Of a stretch of 64,000 bases of DNA, positions 7,806 through 18,087 are shown piece after piece. The notes beneath the pieces are model-generated. The model had not been told where the DNA came from. It saw only the letters and a list, made by a program, of their open reading frames with translations, and did not search any database. Source of the DNA: Alphaproteobacteria bacterium (GTDB lineage Bacteria; Pseudomonadota; Alphaproteobacteria; RF32; CAG-239); assembly GCA_017467515.1 (NCBI GenBank), contig JAFUSU010000016.1, forward strand, positions 1 through 64,000, written 5' to 3'. Position 1 is the first letter of the stretch; the number at the start of each line of letters is the position of its first letter. The translations under genes were made by a program, and so were the position numbers.

Positions 7806-8399
7806 ATGAAACTAAAACAGTATTTGAGTATAGCTTCTATTTTGACTTTAAGTGCTTGCGGAACAATTTTTAACGGCGGTTCTCAAGATATGAAATTTGA
7901 CTCTAATGTGAAAGGGGTTACGGTCTATATTGACGGAGCAAAAGTATGTAAAACACCTTGCGTGTACCCTGTTGAGCGCAGAGCTTCGAGTTTTGTGGTT
8001 ATGGCAAAGAAAAAAGGCTATGAAGACCAATACCAGACAATACGTTCTTCTTGGAGCAAAATTTCATTTTTAAATTTGACTTTTGTTTACAGCTGGACAA
8101 CAGATTTAGCAACAGGCGGAATGTGGAAATATGACAGAGATGGTGTTTATATCGAAATGGATAAAGAGGGACGTAATACAGCCCAAATAAAACAAGATAA
8201 AAAAGATAGAACAATCAGACAATTTGCGTTATTTAATTATGGTGAGCTCAAAATTGAAGCCGCAAGCCATAAGCAAGGAGAATACACAAGCGCGCTTATG
8301 GATTTGACGAACAAAGATGAAAATGAATTATTCAAAACAATCAATAGCTCATATAATCAAGTTGCTTTAGCCCATGCGCTGACAGGTGTTAAACAATAA
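7806..8399 (+). CDS. PEGA-domain lipoprotein
   Basis: 197 aa. The signal peptide ends in the lipobox LSAC (Cys at about residue 18), so the mature protein should be lipid-anchored. Residues about 30-75 match the PEGA fold (GVTVYIDGAKVCKTPCVYPVERR...VMAKKKGYEDQ), with a possible disulfide between the two Cys. The remainder is polar with no recognised domain. AAAGGATAGG precedes the ATG. Likely a surface or periplasm-facing envelope protein; role unknown. Confidence 0.75.
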   Translation: MKLKQYLSIASILTLSACGTIFNGGSQDMKFDSNVKGVTVYIDGAKVCKTPCVYPVERRASSFVVMAKKKGYEDQYQTIRSSWSKISFLNLTFVYSWTTDLATGGMWKYDRDGVYIEMDKEGRNTAQIKQDKKDRTIRQFALFNYGELKIEAASHKQGEYTSALMDLTNKDENELFKTINSSYNQVALAHALTGVKQ

Positions 8400-8401
8400 C
8401 A

Positions 8402-8437
8402 AAAAAGCCCTGAGATTTTTCGGGGCTTAATTTTTTA
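8402..8437. terminator. Bidirectional terminator between convergent genes
   Basis: AAGCCCTGA / TTCGGGGCTT stem with A-rich and T-rich flanks, placed between the PEGA lipoprotein gene and the convergent 8435-8956 gene. It can serve both strands. Confidence 0.7.
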
Positions 8438-8956
8438 TTCCACACTGCTTGGAAATAGTTTGATTTTAGACGGCTGTTCCTGATGAAACTGAGCTAACTC
8501 GGCATCAATGGCGGAATCCAATTCTTGAGCTTGCGGTTCTGCAATTTGCACATCTTCCGGAGCAATAATTTCAGAGGAGGCTAATTCCGTTTTAACGGGA
8601 GCCGGCACCAATTTCTCAGAATTATCTTTGTTTTTCTCGGCAGCTTCAATTTCAGCATTGACCTGATCGGCAAAGGCCTGCATATTTTTTTGCATTGTTT
8701 CGGTCAGCGGTTTTACGGAAGACATAAATTTACTCATATTTTCAGAAAGTTCCGGCATCGATTCGTTCATATATTTATTCATCGCATTCATATATTTCGT
8801 CATCTCAGAACTCATCTGTTTTAATTGCGATGTAATCTGTTTCATATTTTCTTCGACCTGCTTGTCATAATATTCCTGGCTTTTTTCTTCTTCAGCACGA
8901 ACTGCAACGGAAGAAAGCAGCAAAACACAGAATAAAACAGAATTAAATAATTTCAT
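8435..8956 (-). CDS. Secreted coiled-coil protein, unknown function
   Basis: 173 aa with signal peptide (MKLFNSVLFCVLLLSSVAVR, cleavage near RAE). Residues about 25-110 are a Met-, Lys- and Glu-rich heptad pattern (YDKQVEENMKQITSQLKQMS, then MTKYMNAMNKYMNESM), predicted coiled coil. The C-terminal third is Pro/Glu/Ala-rich and probably unstructured. I recognise no family. The layout is that of a periplasmic helical protein. Confidence 0.65.
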   Translation of the reverse strand: MKLFNSVLFCVLLLSSVAVRAEEEKSQEYYDKQVEENMKQITSQLKQMSSEMTKYMNAMNKYMNESMPELSENMSKFMSSVKPLTETMQKNMQAFADQVNAEIEAAEKNKDNSEKLVPAPVKTELASSEIIAPEDVQIAEPQAQELDSAIDAELAQFHQEQPSKIKLFPSSVE

Positions 8957-9034
8957 TTTATAGATACTCCCTGAATGATAATCGGATGTCAGTATAAAGA
9001 AGTTCTATAAAAAGTAAAACAAAAAGATTCTATC

Positions 9035-9063
9035 TTGCAATTTAATATTGATATGATTATGCT
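9035..9063 (+). promoter_or_regulatory. Predicted promoter of the yqeY-dnaG-rpoD unit
   Basis: TTGCAA, 17-base spacer, TATGCT, about 33 bases before the yqeY start. Confidence 0.5.
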
Positions 9064-9095
9064 AAACAGCAATATCTATATTAAAGGAGAATAAA

Positions 9096-9548
9096 ATGTT
9101 AAGAGATGATTTGCAAAAAGCCCTCAAAGACGCAATGTTAAACCACGATACCGGAACAACCAGCGCTGTCCGTTTAATTATTGCCGGTATGAAAGAAAAA
9201 GACGTTGACGCCAGAGGTAAAGGTCAAGAACGGGCCAGCGATGCCGATTTATTGTCTATGATGCAAGGTATGATTAAGCAACGCAATGAATCTATTAAAA
9301 TGTATCTGGACGGCAATCGTCAAGATTTAGCAGATAAAGAAATGTCTGAGATTAAAGTTATTGAAAAGTTTTTACCGAAACAAATGTCTGAAGCTGAAAT
9401 TGAAACAGCTATTAAAGCTATTATGGCGGCCACCGGTGCCAATTCAATGAAAGATATGGGTAAAATTATGGGCGAATTAAAGGGAAAATATGCCGGACAA
9501 CTTGATTTCAGTAAAGCTTCGGCAATGATTAAAACTTTGTTGTCATAA
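9096..9548 (+). CDS. yqeY: GatB/YqeY domain protein
   Basis: 150 aa, a complete YqeY-family protein related to the C-terminal tRNA-binding region of GatB. Recognisable parts are LRDDLQKALKDAMLNHDTGT, a middle helix IKQRNESIKMYLDGNRQDLA, and the C-terminal IEKFLPKQMSEAEI and MGKIMGELKGKYAGQLDFS. Molecular role uncertain; a tRNA- or amidotransferase-related function is commonly suggested. AAGGAG lies before the ATG. It heads the macromolecular-synthesis cluster with dnaG and rpoD, taking the place rpsU has in gammaproteobacteria. Confidence 0.9.
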   Translation: MLRDDLQKALKDAMLNHDTGTTSAVRLIIAGMKEKDVDARGKGQERASDADLLSMMQGMIKQRNESIKMYLDGNRQDLADKEMSEIKVIEKFLPKQMSEAEIETAIKAIMAATGANSMKDMGKIMGELKGKYAGQLDFSKASAMIKTLLS

Positions 9549-9563
9549 GGAATTATCCGCCGT

Positions 9564-11366
9564 ATGGCTAATGTTGATTTGCAAAAATTTTGCGATGAAC
9601 TGCGCGCTAAATTATCGATAGTTGATGTGGTTGCAAGCAAGGTAAAGCTTGTCCGTAAAGGACGAGAATATCAGGCTTGTTGTCCGTTTCATAATGAAAA
9701 GACGCCATCATTTACCGTCAACGAAGCCAAGGGATTTTACCATTGTTTCGGATGCGGAGCACACGGAGATATTATCAAATTTGAAATGGAAGCGAATAAT
9801 CTTCCGTTTATGGATGCCGTCAAGAAATTAGCCGACAGGGCCGGTCTTCCGATGCCTGTTTTGAATCGGGAACAACACGAAGAACACGAAAAGAAAAAAA
9901 GCCTTTACGATATTATGGAGTTAGCTTGTCAGTATTATGAAAAATGTCTTCATTTACCGGAAGGGGCAAAAGGAATGGAGTATTTTCATCGTCGCGGTCT
10001 GACAGATGATACCATTCATAAATTCAGATTGGGGTATGCTCCGAGTAACAATGGATTAAAGGCTTATCTCAGTTCTCAAAATATCAATGAAAAAGATATG
10101 AATGATTTAGGTTTGTTAACCATTCCGGAAGACAAAAGTCGTCGTCCGCACGATTTTTTCAGAGATCGTGTTATGATTCCGATACAAGACAAACAAGGAC
10201 GGGTGATTGCGTTTGGCGGGCGTATTATGGGAGATGGTCAACCCAAATACCTAAATTCTCCGGAAACCCCTATTTTTAACAAACGTCGTGTCCTTTATAA
10301 TATGAATAATGCTCGAGATAAAGGATTTGCAGCTCATAATTTGATCGTTTGTGAAGGCTATATGGATGTTATTGCTCTTGATCGGTATGGATTCGGATAT
10401 GCTGTTGCTCCGCTTGGAACGGCATTAACCGAAGAACAAATTCTGGAAGCTTGGAAGGTAACACCCGAACCGATTTTGTGTTTTGACGGAGACAGTGCCG
10501 GAATTAAAGCCGCAATTCGTTCTGTTGATAGAGTACTGCCGATTTTAAAAGCCGGTTACTCTTTAAAATATATTTTTCTGCCCGACAAACAAGATCCGGA
10601 TGAGTTCTTGCAGGCCCAAGGACACGATGCGTTTGCTAAATATATAGAAGATACAACACCTCTGGTCAAATTATTATGGAAGAAAAACATTGACAACCAA
10701 CCGATGGATACTCCTGAGCAAAAAGCCCTGATTGAAAAAAATATCAGGGAAGAAGTTGCAAAAATTACGGATGAAACGGTGCGTGGTTATTACCATCAAG
10801 AAATGAAAAACTTTATTTATAATGAGTTAGGACAGGGGGCTTGGGTAAAAAAAAGACAGGAACATCACAGACAAGTTACACAAAAAGCCAAAGCGATCGT
10901 CAGACCTAAAATTAAATTAGACGATTTAGTATTGAAATTTGTACTGTCTGCTATGTTCTATCTGCCGGAACTGATTGATGAATATGAAGAAAAAATTGCT
11001 ATGTTTGATATCGGTAATCAACGTTTAAAAGGCATTTTGGACAGCGTATTCGAATACACCCGTCATCACGACACCGTAACAGCGGAAGAATTATATAAAG
11101 GCATAGAAATGCTGGGTTATGAAAAAGAACTGCAGAATTTGTGGGAATTGCAGATGTTGCGCCAGCAAAAACCTTATATCAACAAGCTTCGACAGGAAAT
11201 TGATACGAAAATTGCAGAAGTACAATTAAATCAGCTTGACGCAGAGATAAAAGAGTGTTTAAGAATGATGCAAACATCCGAGTCGTTTTCTGAAGATGTC
11301 TATCATCGGTATGAAACTTTAAAAAATGAAAAAAAATTACTTTTGGATACATATGCCACAATCTAG
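9564..11366 (+). CDS. dnaG: DNA primase
   Basis: 600 aa, normal length. DnaG makes the RNA primers for chromosome replication. The N-terminal CHC2 zinc finger is complete (C40, H43, C61, C64). The catalytic TOPRIM core shows VCEGYMDVIAL and CFDGDSAG with its acidic residues. The C-terminal third, the helicase-binding region, is helical and less conserved. It follows yqeY by 15 bases and is followed by rpoD after a 172-base gap, so the two are probably co-transcribed with additional promoter input for rpoD. Confidence 0.96.
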   Translation: MANVDLQKFCDELRAKLSIVDVVASKVKLVRKGREYQACCPFHNEKTPSFTVNEAKGFYHCFGCGAHGDIIKFEMEANNLPFMDAVKKLADRAGLPMPVLNREQHEEHEKKKSLYDIMELACQYYEKCLHLPEGAKGMEYFHRRGLTDDTIHKFRLGYAPSNNGLKAYLSSQNINEKDMNDLGLLTIPEDKSRRPHDFFRDRVMIPIQDKQGRVIAFGGRIMGDGQPKYLNSPETPIFNKRRVLYNMNNARDKGFAAHNLIVCEGYMDVIALDRYGFGYAVAPLGTALTEEQILEAWKVTPEPILCFDGDSAGIKAAIRSVDRVLPILKAGYSLKYIFLPDKQDPDEFLQAQGHDAFAKYIEDTTPLVKLLWKKNIDNQPMDTPEQKALIEKNIREEVAKITDETVRGYYHQEMKNFIYNELGQGAWVKKRQEHHRQVTQKAKAIVRPKIKLDDLVLKFVLSAMFYLPELIDEYEEKIAMFDIGNQRLKGILDSVFEYTRHHDTVTAEELYKGIEMLGYEKELQNLWELQMLRQQKPYINKLRQEIDTKIAEVQLNQLDAEIKECLRMMQTSESFSEDVYHRYETLKNEKKLLLDTYATI

Positions 11367-11538
11367 GGAAATATTTAATTTTCAAATATTAACGTTGAAT
11401 TTACCTTTTAGGAATACTAATTTATATGAGTAGAAAAGGTTGACAAATTCGCCGTAAACTATTAAAAGCTTACCAGCTAGCAAATAAACTCCTTTTTTAG
11501 GATAATACTTATAAAAATCGATTTTTGGGAAATATTCT
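11367..11538 (+). promoter_or_regulatory. dnaG-rpoD spacer with possible internal promoter
   Basis: 172 bases with no ORF. A consensus-like TTGACA lies at 11440-11445, but no good -10 hexamer appears at 16-18 bases; the nearest AT-rich candidates (TATTAA, TAAAAG) are badly spaced or weak. In other proteobacteria this gap often carries a heat-inducible rpoD promoter; I cannot confirm one here. Confidence 0.3.
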
Positions 11539-13599
11539 ATGTCAGATATAGATAATCAAGACTATTACGAAGGCGGCAGTGCAGATGCGCCTTTGATTGA
11601 TTCTTTGGGCAGTGCGGTCAAAAAACTGATTGAACGAGGTAAAGCGCGCGGTTTTATTACCGTAGAGGAACTGAACAAAGCACTACCTTCCGAAAGAGAA
11701 ACTTCTGAACAGATAGAAGATATTATGGCTGAAATTTCTGATTTAGGAATTAGTATTACATCAGAAACAGATGCCGATGTGACAGATCAAGATTATGACG
11801 GGGAAGATAGTGAGTCCCTTGGTGATGAAGATGAAGCCGGTAATTTTGATGAGAAAGATTTAGGTCGTTCTGATGATCCGGTCAGAATGTATTTGAAAGA
11901 AATGGGAACAGTTGAACTCCTTTCACGTGAAGGCGAAATTGCAATTGCCAAACGTATTGAGGCCGGAAAAACAGTTATGATCGACGGACTTTGTGCAAGT
12001 CCGATGACAATTAAAGCAATTGCTGCTTGGCGCGATGATTTGCTTGAAGGAAAAATGCAACTTCGCGATATCATTGATTTGGAAATGATGTATGGTGATG
12101 ATGCCGAAGCAATGGTTTATGAAGAAGAGACCGTTGAGGATTTGGATAATGTTGCCGATGAAATTGCTAAAAAAGATAATCTTGACGATATTGACGATGA
12201 TTTAGACGATGACATCGAATTGGACGATACCGTCGAAGATGACGAAGATGATGATGACGATGATGAATCTTCAGAAAACGAAGATGAAAGTTCGGATGAT
12301 GATGACGATGAATCCGGAAGCGGTCATTCTTCGGCCTCTGTTTCTTCAATGGAAGAAGCTTTGCGTGAGCCTGTTCTGGAAATTTTAACTAAAATCTCAA
12401 GCTATTATGATGATTTGAGTAAGGTTCAAAAACAACGTGTTGATGCAATTATTTCCGGTAAACCGGTTTCATCATCGGTTGAGAAAAAATACCTTCAGGT
12501 AAAAAAAGAGTTAGTCGAATTAATGAGCTCAATTCATCTGAATGCGACACGTATTGAACAATTGGTTGAACAGCTGAATGATCTTAATAAAAGATTGATG
12601 GGATTAGAAGGAAAATTACTGCGTTATGCCCTGTCATGCAAAGTAAAACGTGAAGATTTTCTTGAAGCCTATCAAAAAGCTGAATTGGATCCGGAATGGG
12701 TTAAGAAAATTTCATCCAAAAAAGATAAACACTGGCAAGCCTTTATTGAAAAATATGGTGTTGAAATTGTAGAACTGAGAGATTCAATTGCTCAAATGGC
12801 TCAGGAATGCGGATTACCGATTAATGAGTATCGTCGTATGGTTGATACGATTAAAAAAGGTGAAAGAGAAGCCGATAGAGCTAAAAAAGAAATGATTGAA
12901 GCTAACTTGCGTTTGGTTATTTCTATTGCAAAAAAATACACAAATCGCGGTTTGCAATTTCTCGATTTAATCCAAGAAGGTAATATCGGGTTAATGAAAG
13001 CCGTTGATAAATTTGAATATCGCCGCGGTTATAAGTTTTCGACCTATGCAACGTGGTGGATACGTCAGGCAATTACACGTTCTATCGCCGATCAGGCTCG
13101 TACTATCCGTATTCCGGTTCATATGATTGAAACGATTAATAAGTTGGTTCGTACTTCTCGTCAAATGTTAGCCGAGATGGGGCGGGAGCCTGTTCCTGAA
13201 GAATTGGCAAAGCGTTTATCTATGCCGCTGGAAAAGGTTCGTAAAGTGATGAAGATAGCCAAAGAACCTGTTTCCTTGGAAGCACCAGTCGGTGATGAAG
13301 AAGATTCTTCCTTGGGTGATTTTATTGCCGATGATAACGCACTGCAACCGTTGGATTCTGCAATTCATTCTAATTTGAAAGAAACTTGTACGCGTATTTT
13401 ATCTTCATTAACGCCGAGAGAAGAGCGTGTATTGCGTATGCGTTTCGGTATCGGAATGAATACGGATCATACCTTAGAGGAGGTTGGACAACAGTTTAAC
13501 GTAACACGTGAGCGTATTCGTCAGATTGAGGCTAAGGCGCTGCGTAAACTTAAACACCCGAGCCGTTCTCGTAAATTGAGATCATTTCTTGATCAATAA
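11539..13599 (+). CDS. rpoD: RNA polymerase primary sigma factor (sigma-70)
   Basis: 686 aa, the full-length alphaproteobacterial form. Region 1.1 is at the start. Region 1.2 ([20 protein letters not shown]) is near residue 113. A long non-conserved region contains a striking Asp/Glu/Ser stretch at about 215-265. Region 2 ([20 protein letters not shown], then [20 protein letters not shown]), region 3 ([15 protein letters not shown]) and region 4 with its helix-turn-helix ([20 protein letters not shown]) follow. It directs housekeeping transcription. A terminator follows immediately. Confidence 0.97.
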   Translation: MSDIDNQDYYEGGSADAPLIDSLGSAVKKLIERGKARGFITVEELNKALPSERETSEQIEDIMAEISDLGISITSETDADVTDQDYDGEDSESLGDEDEAGNFDEKDLGRSDDPVRMYLKEMGTVELLSREGEIAIAKRIEAGKTVMIDGLCASPMTIKAIAAWRDDLLEGKMQLRDIIDLEMMYGDDAEAMVYEEETVEDLDNVADEIAKKDNLDDIDDDLDDDIELDDTVEDDEDDDDDDESSENEDESSDDDDDESGSGHSSASVSSMEEALREPVLEILTKISSYYDDLSKVQKQRVDAIISGKPVSSSVEKKYLQVKKELVELMSSIHLNATRIEQLVEQLNDLNKRLMGLEGKLLRYALSCKVKREDFLEAYQKAELDPEWVKKISSKKDKHWQAFIEKYGVEIVELRDSIAQMAQECGLPINEYRRMVDTIKKGEREADRAKKEMIEANLRLVISIAKKYTNRGLQFLDLIQEGNIGLMKAVDKFEYRRGYKFSTYATWWIRQAITRSIADQARTIRIPVHMIETINKLVRTSRQMLAEMGREPVPEELAKRLSMPLEKVRKVMKIAKEPVSLEAPVGDEEDSSLGDFIADDNALQPLDSAIHSNLKETCTRILSSLTPREERVLRMRFGIGMNTDHTLEEVGQQFNVTRERIRQIEAKALRKLKHPSRSRKLRSFLDQ

Positions 13600-13632
13600 T
13601 AAAAAAAGCCTCATTTTTGAGGCTTTTTTTGT
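13600..13632 (+). terminator. Terminator after rpoD
   Basis: AAAAAAAGCCTCA / TGAGGCTTTTTTT stem with loop TTTT and T7 tail, starting at the rpoD stop codon. Confidence 0.9.
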
Positions 13633-13747
13633 GGGATATATATGTGGATAAGTCATTACGGAACCATTAAATTGTTTAAAAAAACAAAAACAGGTATAAA
13701 ATAAGGGCGCTTTGTATGTAATTGTTATTGATTTAATGGGGAAAACG

Positions 13748-16700
13748 ATGCCTAACCAGCAGCAAAAGAAAACGGGAACAGTTGTAACACTTCCTAAATT
13801 CATCTTAGAACCAGATACGACAACAAATGAAAACGAAAATATTCGCCAAAATGTCGGTAATATGTATAAGCTTATGTGGGGTATAAGCAGTGTTTGGGTC
13901 CTGATTGTCGTTATTTATATTACGCAATTTTTCGGCTGGTCTAATCTTTTCTTAATGATGCCTGATGAATTTGGCGGCTTTCTTGCCGGCATTACGCTCC
14001 CGTTAGCCATTATTTGGTTGGTTATTGCTTATGTTGACAGAGGGGTAAGCTTTAAGCAAGAAGCTAAATTATTAAGAACCTATATGAATCAACTCGTTTA
14101 TCCGGAAGACGGTGCGGCACAAACCACCAAAGCCATGGCCGATGCCATCAGAGAACAAGTCATAGAATTACAACAGGCGACAAAACAGGCAACGGAAGAA
14201 ACCGCAAAGATAAAAAATGAATTAGGGCAACACGTCACGGATTTTTCAAAATTGGTTGATATTCTGCAAGGATATTCCGGAACAACGATGAATGAACTAA
14301 ACGAAGGTGTCAGATTGATGTCCCAAGGGTTGGATTATATAAATGATAAGATTAATCGAGCCACTTCAGATATTGAAATGAAAATGGAAAATTTTTCAAC
14401 AACCGCCGATAATATTAAATCAGATATGTCTAATGTAACGGAAGCTTTAGGGGTGCAGCTTGGTAATATGCAAGAAACATCAACTCAGTTAAATCAGTTG
14501 TATGGGACGAACAGCCAAATTATAACAATGAACAGTGAATTAGTTGATAATTGTTCACATAAATTAACCACTAATTTTGATACTATAAATGATTTTATGT
14601 CTCAACAAAGCAGTCGATTAGAACAGGTCATTTCCCAAATTTCGCTAAATTTCCAAGAGATGTACAACAAATTATATGAAAAATCATCAGCTGTTGAGCA
14701 ATCTTTTGCTTCACAAGTCAAAGAAATAACCGATTATATGAAAAATCTGGATAGTACATCTTTGTTAGCAAGTGAAAAATTTGATACATTTCGCAGTAAT
14801 ATTAACAAAGAAGTAGATAATATTATAGAACGCGCCCAAACGATTTCCGAAAGTGTTGATTTACAGGTCCAAAATTTAAGCGGTATTTCGGATAGTATTA
14901 ATCAAAGTATTGAAAAAGCTGAAGAAAATATTGAAAGCAGAACTCAAAATCTTCAAGATTTATCAAAACAAATTGTGGCAAACATTATGGATGTTTCCGA
15001 TGCCGTTGATGAAAAAATGGAAACATTACGCCAACTTCAAATAGGTGCTATTGAGAGTTCTAAGAATTTATGTGCAGAATTAGACACACACAACACAGAT
15101 TTATCAAACGCCTTATTAGGAACACAAAGACAATCTCAACAAATTTGTGAAACAATTGCCAATAACATTTCTTCCACCCAAAATATGGGAGAAAATTTAT
15201 TAGAAACACTGAAGAATATAGATCAACAAATTACATTACAATCTTCCGGATTACAGAATATAACCGAAAATATGGATACTCAAAGTCGCCTCAATACAGC
15301 AGCAATTGAACAACAACATAAATTATTACTATCGGCTCTGGGAAAAATTGAAACGGGTAAAAATAACATTAAGCAACAAATGGAAGATATTCTTCGTTTG
15401 GTCAATACAATTAATGATGAAACTGTTAACTCGGTTAAAAGTATGGAAGCTAACCTTACAGAGAATCTGCAAAAATCCGAAGCCATTATCAACAATACAA
15501 CGGATGCCTCAGAAAAACTGCAAATCCAATTGCAATCCTTTGAAAATACATCAAATCAAGCTGTTGCAAAAGTTCTTGAATTTAATAATCATATCAAAGA
15601 AAACAAAGACAATATAGAGAACTTTATCGAAAATGCTGTCGGACAGGCTGAAAATATTACCAATACCATCAGTTCTCAGATTCAAGCCATCAATGAGGCA
15701 AGTGTAAATACAACCAACAAACATAATAAACTGCTTGATTTGTTTAATCAGCAATCTTCGATTTTAAATAGTACGGCAGAAAATACAATTAAGTATGTTG
15801 CCGATGTTATTCAAACACTTGACGAAAAAGCCGAAGCAATCAATATTTTATTTAAGAATCAACAAGATGAATTTTACGCTATTTGTGATAAACTCTCTGA
15901 TAATACAGGGAATATTGGGAATACGCTTAAAAACCAAATTACTTTATTAGAGCAGGGGAGTGATCGTGTCTTTAGCAGAATGTCAAATTTTGAAGATGAA
16001 TTTACTAAAAAAGCTTCTTTATTAACCAATACATCAAATTTAACAATGGATAAATTATCAGCAATTACGAATATGCTGACTAAGCAAAATCAGGAAATAG
16101 ATCATTCCGTAGAAGGAATTACTTCAAAAATGCATAAGGTCGGTGAAGAAGTTTCTCACTTTTTGAGTATATTTAATGAAAATTTACAAGCTGTTAAAAA
16201 TGAAAGTTCAACAGCCGGTAATGAAATAACCGAAAATTGCAACAAATTAAAAGATTTGCAAAGGGCAATGATCGTGGATACACAAAATGTCAAACAAGAC
16301 CTTGAAAAGCAAGTTAAAGCATTGAATGATAATTTGTCTTTGATTGAAGGGAAAACGGATTCTATTGCCGCAAACTTTAATAAACAAAATGATATGATTA
16401 CAGAAATTGTTAATCTGGTATCTACACAAACACGCTTAGGAGAGGCATCTCTGGCACAACAGTATAAGTATTTATCAGAGACGGCTACCGATGTGAACGC
16501 AAAAATACACGAAATTGAACAGGCTTTCCAAAGCAATACATCATCTATTTTTGATAACAGCAACAAAATAGCTTTTGAAATTAACAGTTTAAGTGACAAG
16601 TTGATTAAAGCGGCAGAAGATGTCCAAAAAGCAACCAAAAACTCTGTCAGTGAGTTACAGGCGGTTGATATTGCACTGACCAATTCTGCGGATACACTGA

Positions 16701-17737
16701 AGGAAACAGTCGGAACCTCACATAAAAATATTGATAGTGTTCTTAATAAATATCAGAATCAAATTGCTGCCTTTAATACGGTTACGGCTGAAGCAAGCAG
16801 TGGTGTTATTGAGGTAAATAACCTTATCGCTCACCAAAATGACAAGATGATTAAAATTTCAGAAGATACCAAAAATCTTGTCAGCAGTTTCAATACAGTT
16901 CTGAATGAGGCATCTAATCAATTAGTTAAGCGAGCCAATAGCGCATACGAACAAATTAAAGAGATGAGCACTCAAATGAAAGAACTTAGCTTGCAATTAG
17001 AAGATTCGACACAATTAACCGCTAAACATATGAGTGATGCCGGAGATAAAATGCGCGCTAATATTAATGAAATTGCCGCTAATTCCGAACGTATTTCAAA
17101 TGATATTCGATCCTCTGGAGAAGTTTTCCTCAAGCAATCCGATGTTTTGGTTAATTCAACAACGGACACAATCAGCAAAGTTTCTCAGGCTATGGAATTA
17201 TTAAGAACAGGCTCGGAGAATTTATCCGTTAAAGGGAAACAGTGGCTTGAGCAATCTGATGAATTTGCCAAAGTTTTTGAACGACAAGCGGAAATTATTG
17301 ACACAACCTCATTAAAAGCAACGGAAAATTTACGCAAATTGGAAACAAAATATCAGGAAGTTCAAACGGATAGTTTCTTAAAAGATGCGGCAACACTCTT
17401 TGAAAGAATGGAAACAATCGCGATTGATATTAACCGTATTTTCAATCCGACAACGGAAGAAGAAATCTGGAAAAAATATTATAGCGGAGACACGGCCGCC
17501 TTTGTCAGATATTTAGCAAAAGTTATGACTAAGAATCAGATTAATGCCATTCGTAAAGAATATGAAGAAAACTCAGATTTCAGAGGATTAATCAATCGTT
17601 ATGTAGCTGATTTTGAAATGTTGATCAGTAAAGCAAAAGGCAATGAAAGATCAGGCGTTTTGTTATCAGTTATTTCCGGATCTGATGTGGGTAAAGTATA
17701 TTATATCATTGCCAAAGCTTTGGATAAACTTAACTGA
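13748..17737 (+). CDS. Giant coiled-coil inner-membrane protein (TipN-like architecture)
   Basis: About 1329 aa. Two membrane helices lie near residues 40-62 and 72-92 (GISSVWVLIVVIYITQFFGW, GFLAGITLPLAIIWLVIAYV), followed by roughly 1,100 residues of continuous heptad-rich helix and a globular-looking C-terminal 120 residues (TEEEIWKKYYSGDTAAFVRY...YIIAKALDKLN). Two N-terminal helices plus an enormous cytoplasmic coiled coil is the layout of Caulobacter polarity protein TipN, but I cannot show homology; a structural or chemoreceptor-like scaffold is also possible. Three in-frame ATGs exist (13712, 13736, 13748); I prefer the last because GGGGA lies just upstream. It heads the run leading into dusB. 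Confidence 0.75.
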   Translation: MPNQQQKKTGTVVTLPKFILEPDTTTNENENIRQNVGNMYKLMWGISSVWVLIVVIYITQFFGWSNLFLMMPDEFGGFLAGITLPLAIIWLVIAYVDRGVSFKQEAKLLRTYMNQLVYPEDGAAQTTKAMADAIREQVIELQQATKQATEETAKIKNELGQHVTDFSKLVDILQGYSGTTMNELNEGVRLMSQGLDYINDKINRATSDIEMKMENFSTTADNIKSDMSNVTEALGVQLGNMQETSTQLNQLYGTNSQIITMNSELVDNCSHKLTTNFDTINDFMSQQSSRLEQVISQISLNFQEMYNKLYEKSSAVEQSFASQVKEITDYMKNLDSTSLLASEKFDTFRSNINKEVDNIIERAQTISESVDLQVQNLSGISDSINQSIEKAEENIESRTQNLQDLSKQIVANIMDVSDAVDEKMETLRQLQIGAIESSKNLCAELDTHNTDLSNALLGTQRQSQQICETIANNISSTQNMGENLLETLKNIDQQITLQSSGLQNITENMDTQSRLNTAAIEQQHKLLLSALGKIETGKNNIKQQMEDILRLVNTINDETVNSVKSMEANLTENLQKSEAIINNTTDASEKLQIQLQSFENTSNQAVAKVLEFNNHIKENKDNIENFIENAVGQAENITNTISSQIQAINEASVNTTNKHNKLLDLFNQQSSILNSTAENTIKYVADVIQTLDEKAEAINILFKNQQDEFYAICDKLSDNTGNIGNTLKNQITLLEQGSDRVFSRMSNFEDEFTKKASLLTNTSNLTMDKLSAITNMLTKQNQEIDHSVEGITSKMHKVGEEVSHFLSIFNENLQAVKNESSTAGNEITENCNKLKDLQRAMIVDTQNVKQDLEKQVKALNDNLSLIEGKTDSIAANFNKQNDMITEIVNLVSTQTRLGEASLAQQYKYLSETATDVNAKIHEIEQAFQSNTSSIFDNSNKIAFEINSLSDKLIKAAEDVQKATKNSVSELQAVDIALTNSADTLKETVGTSHKNIDSVLNKYQNQIAAFNTVTAEASSGVIEVNNLIAHQNDKMIKISEDTKNLVSSFNTVLNEASNQLVKRANSAYEQIKEMSTQMKELSLQLEDSTQLTAKHMSDAGDKMRANINEIAANSERISNDIRSSGEVFLKQSDVLVNSTTDTISKVSQAMELLRTGSENLSVKGKQWLEQSDEFAKVFERQAEIIDTTSLKATENLRKLETKYQEVQTDSFLKDAATLFERMETIAIDINRIFNPTTEEEIWKKYYSGDTAAFVRYLAKVMTKNQINAIRKEYEENSDFRGLINRYVADFEMLISKAKGNERSGVLLSVISGSDVGKVYYIIAKALDKLN

Positions 17738-17754
17738 TTTGAAAATAGTTACAG

Positions 17755-18087
17755 ATGGTTAATACACGTCAAATTAATGAATTAACAACCCGCATTCAGC
17801 ATTATGTTCGTTTAATTAAAGACAAACGGAATATAGAAACAGCTGAGCCTTTTTCTGTTTCAATTGATAATCGTGTCAATCATAATAATGATCTCCGTAC
17901 GAATATCAATAAATTAAACGGAGAAAATAAATTCAATATTCAAAAATTGAATACAACGAGTGATACTTCCGCTCCGACAGAGTATGCCTCGGAAGCATAT
18001 GAACACCTTTCTGAACTAGATAAAAAAAGGCGCGTAGTTATTGACTATATGCATAAAAATAATCGTAATTATGATGTAAATGTATGA
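17755..18087 (+). CDS. Small polar protein between the coiled-coil gene and dusB
   Basis: 110 aa, Asn- and Lys-rich with no signal peptide or membrane segment. The N-terminal 30 residues (ARG-containing helix INELTTRIQHYVRLIKDKRN) and the C-terminal 30 (AYEHLSELDKKRRVVIDYMH) are predicted helical with a disordered middle. It begins 17 bases after the coiled-coil gene, and its stop overlaps the dusB start as ATGA. The tight spacing suggests it works with the coiled-coil protein. No family recognised. Confidence 0.6.
   Translation: MVNTRQINELTTRIQHYVRLIKDKRNIETAEPFSVSIDNRVNHNNDLRTNINKLNGENKFNIQKLNTTSDTSAPTEYASEAYEHLSELDKKRRVVIDYMHKNNRNYDVNV

Noticed and set aside
12167-12349. His/Arg-rich minus-strand frame inside rpoD
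   Set aside because: It is the complement of the Asp-rich codons of the sigma factor and has no start signals.
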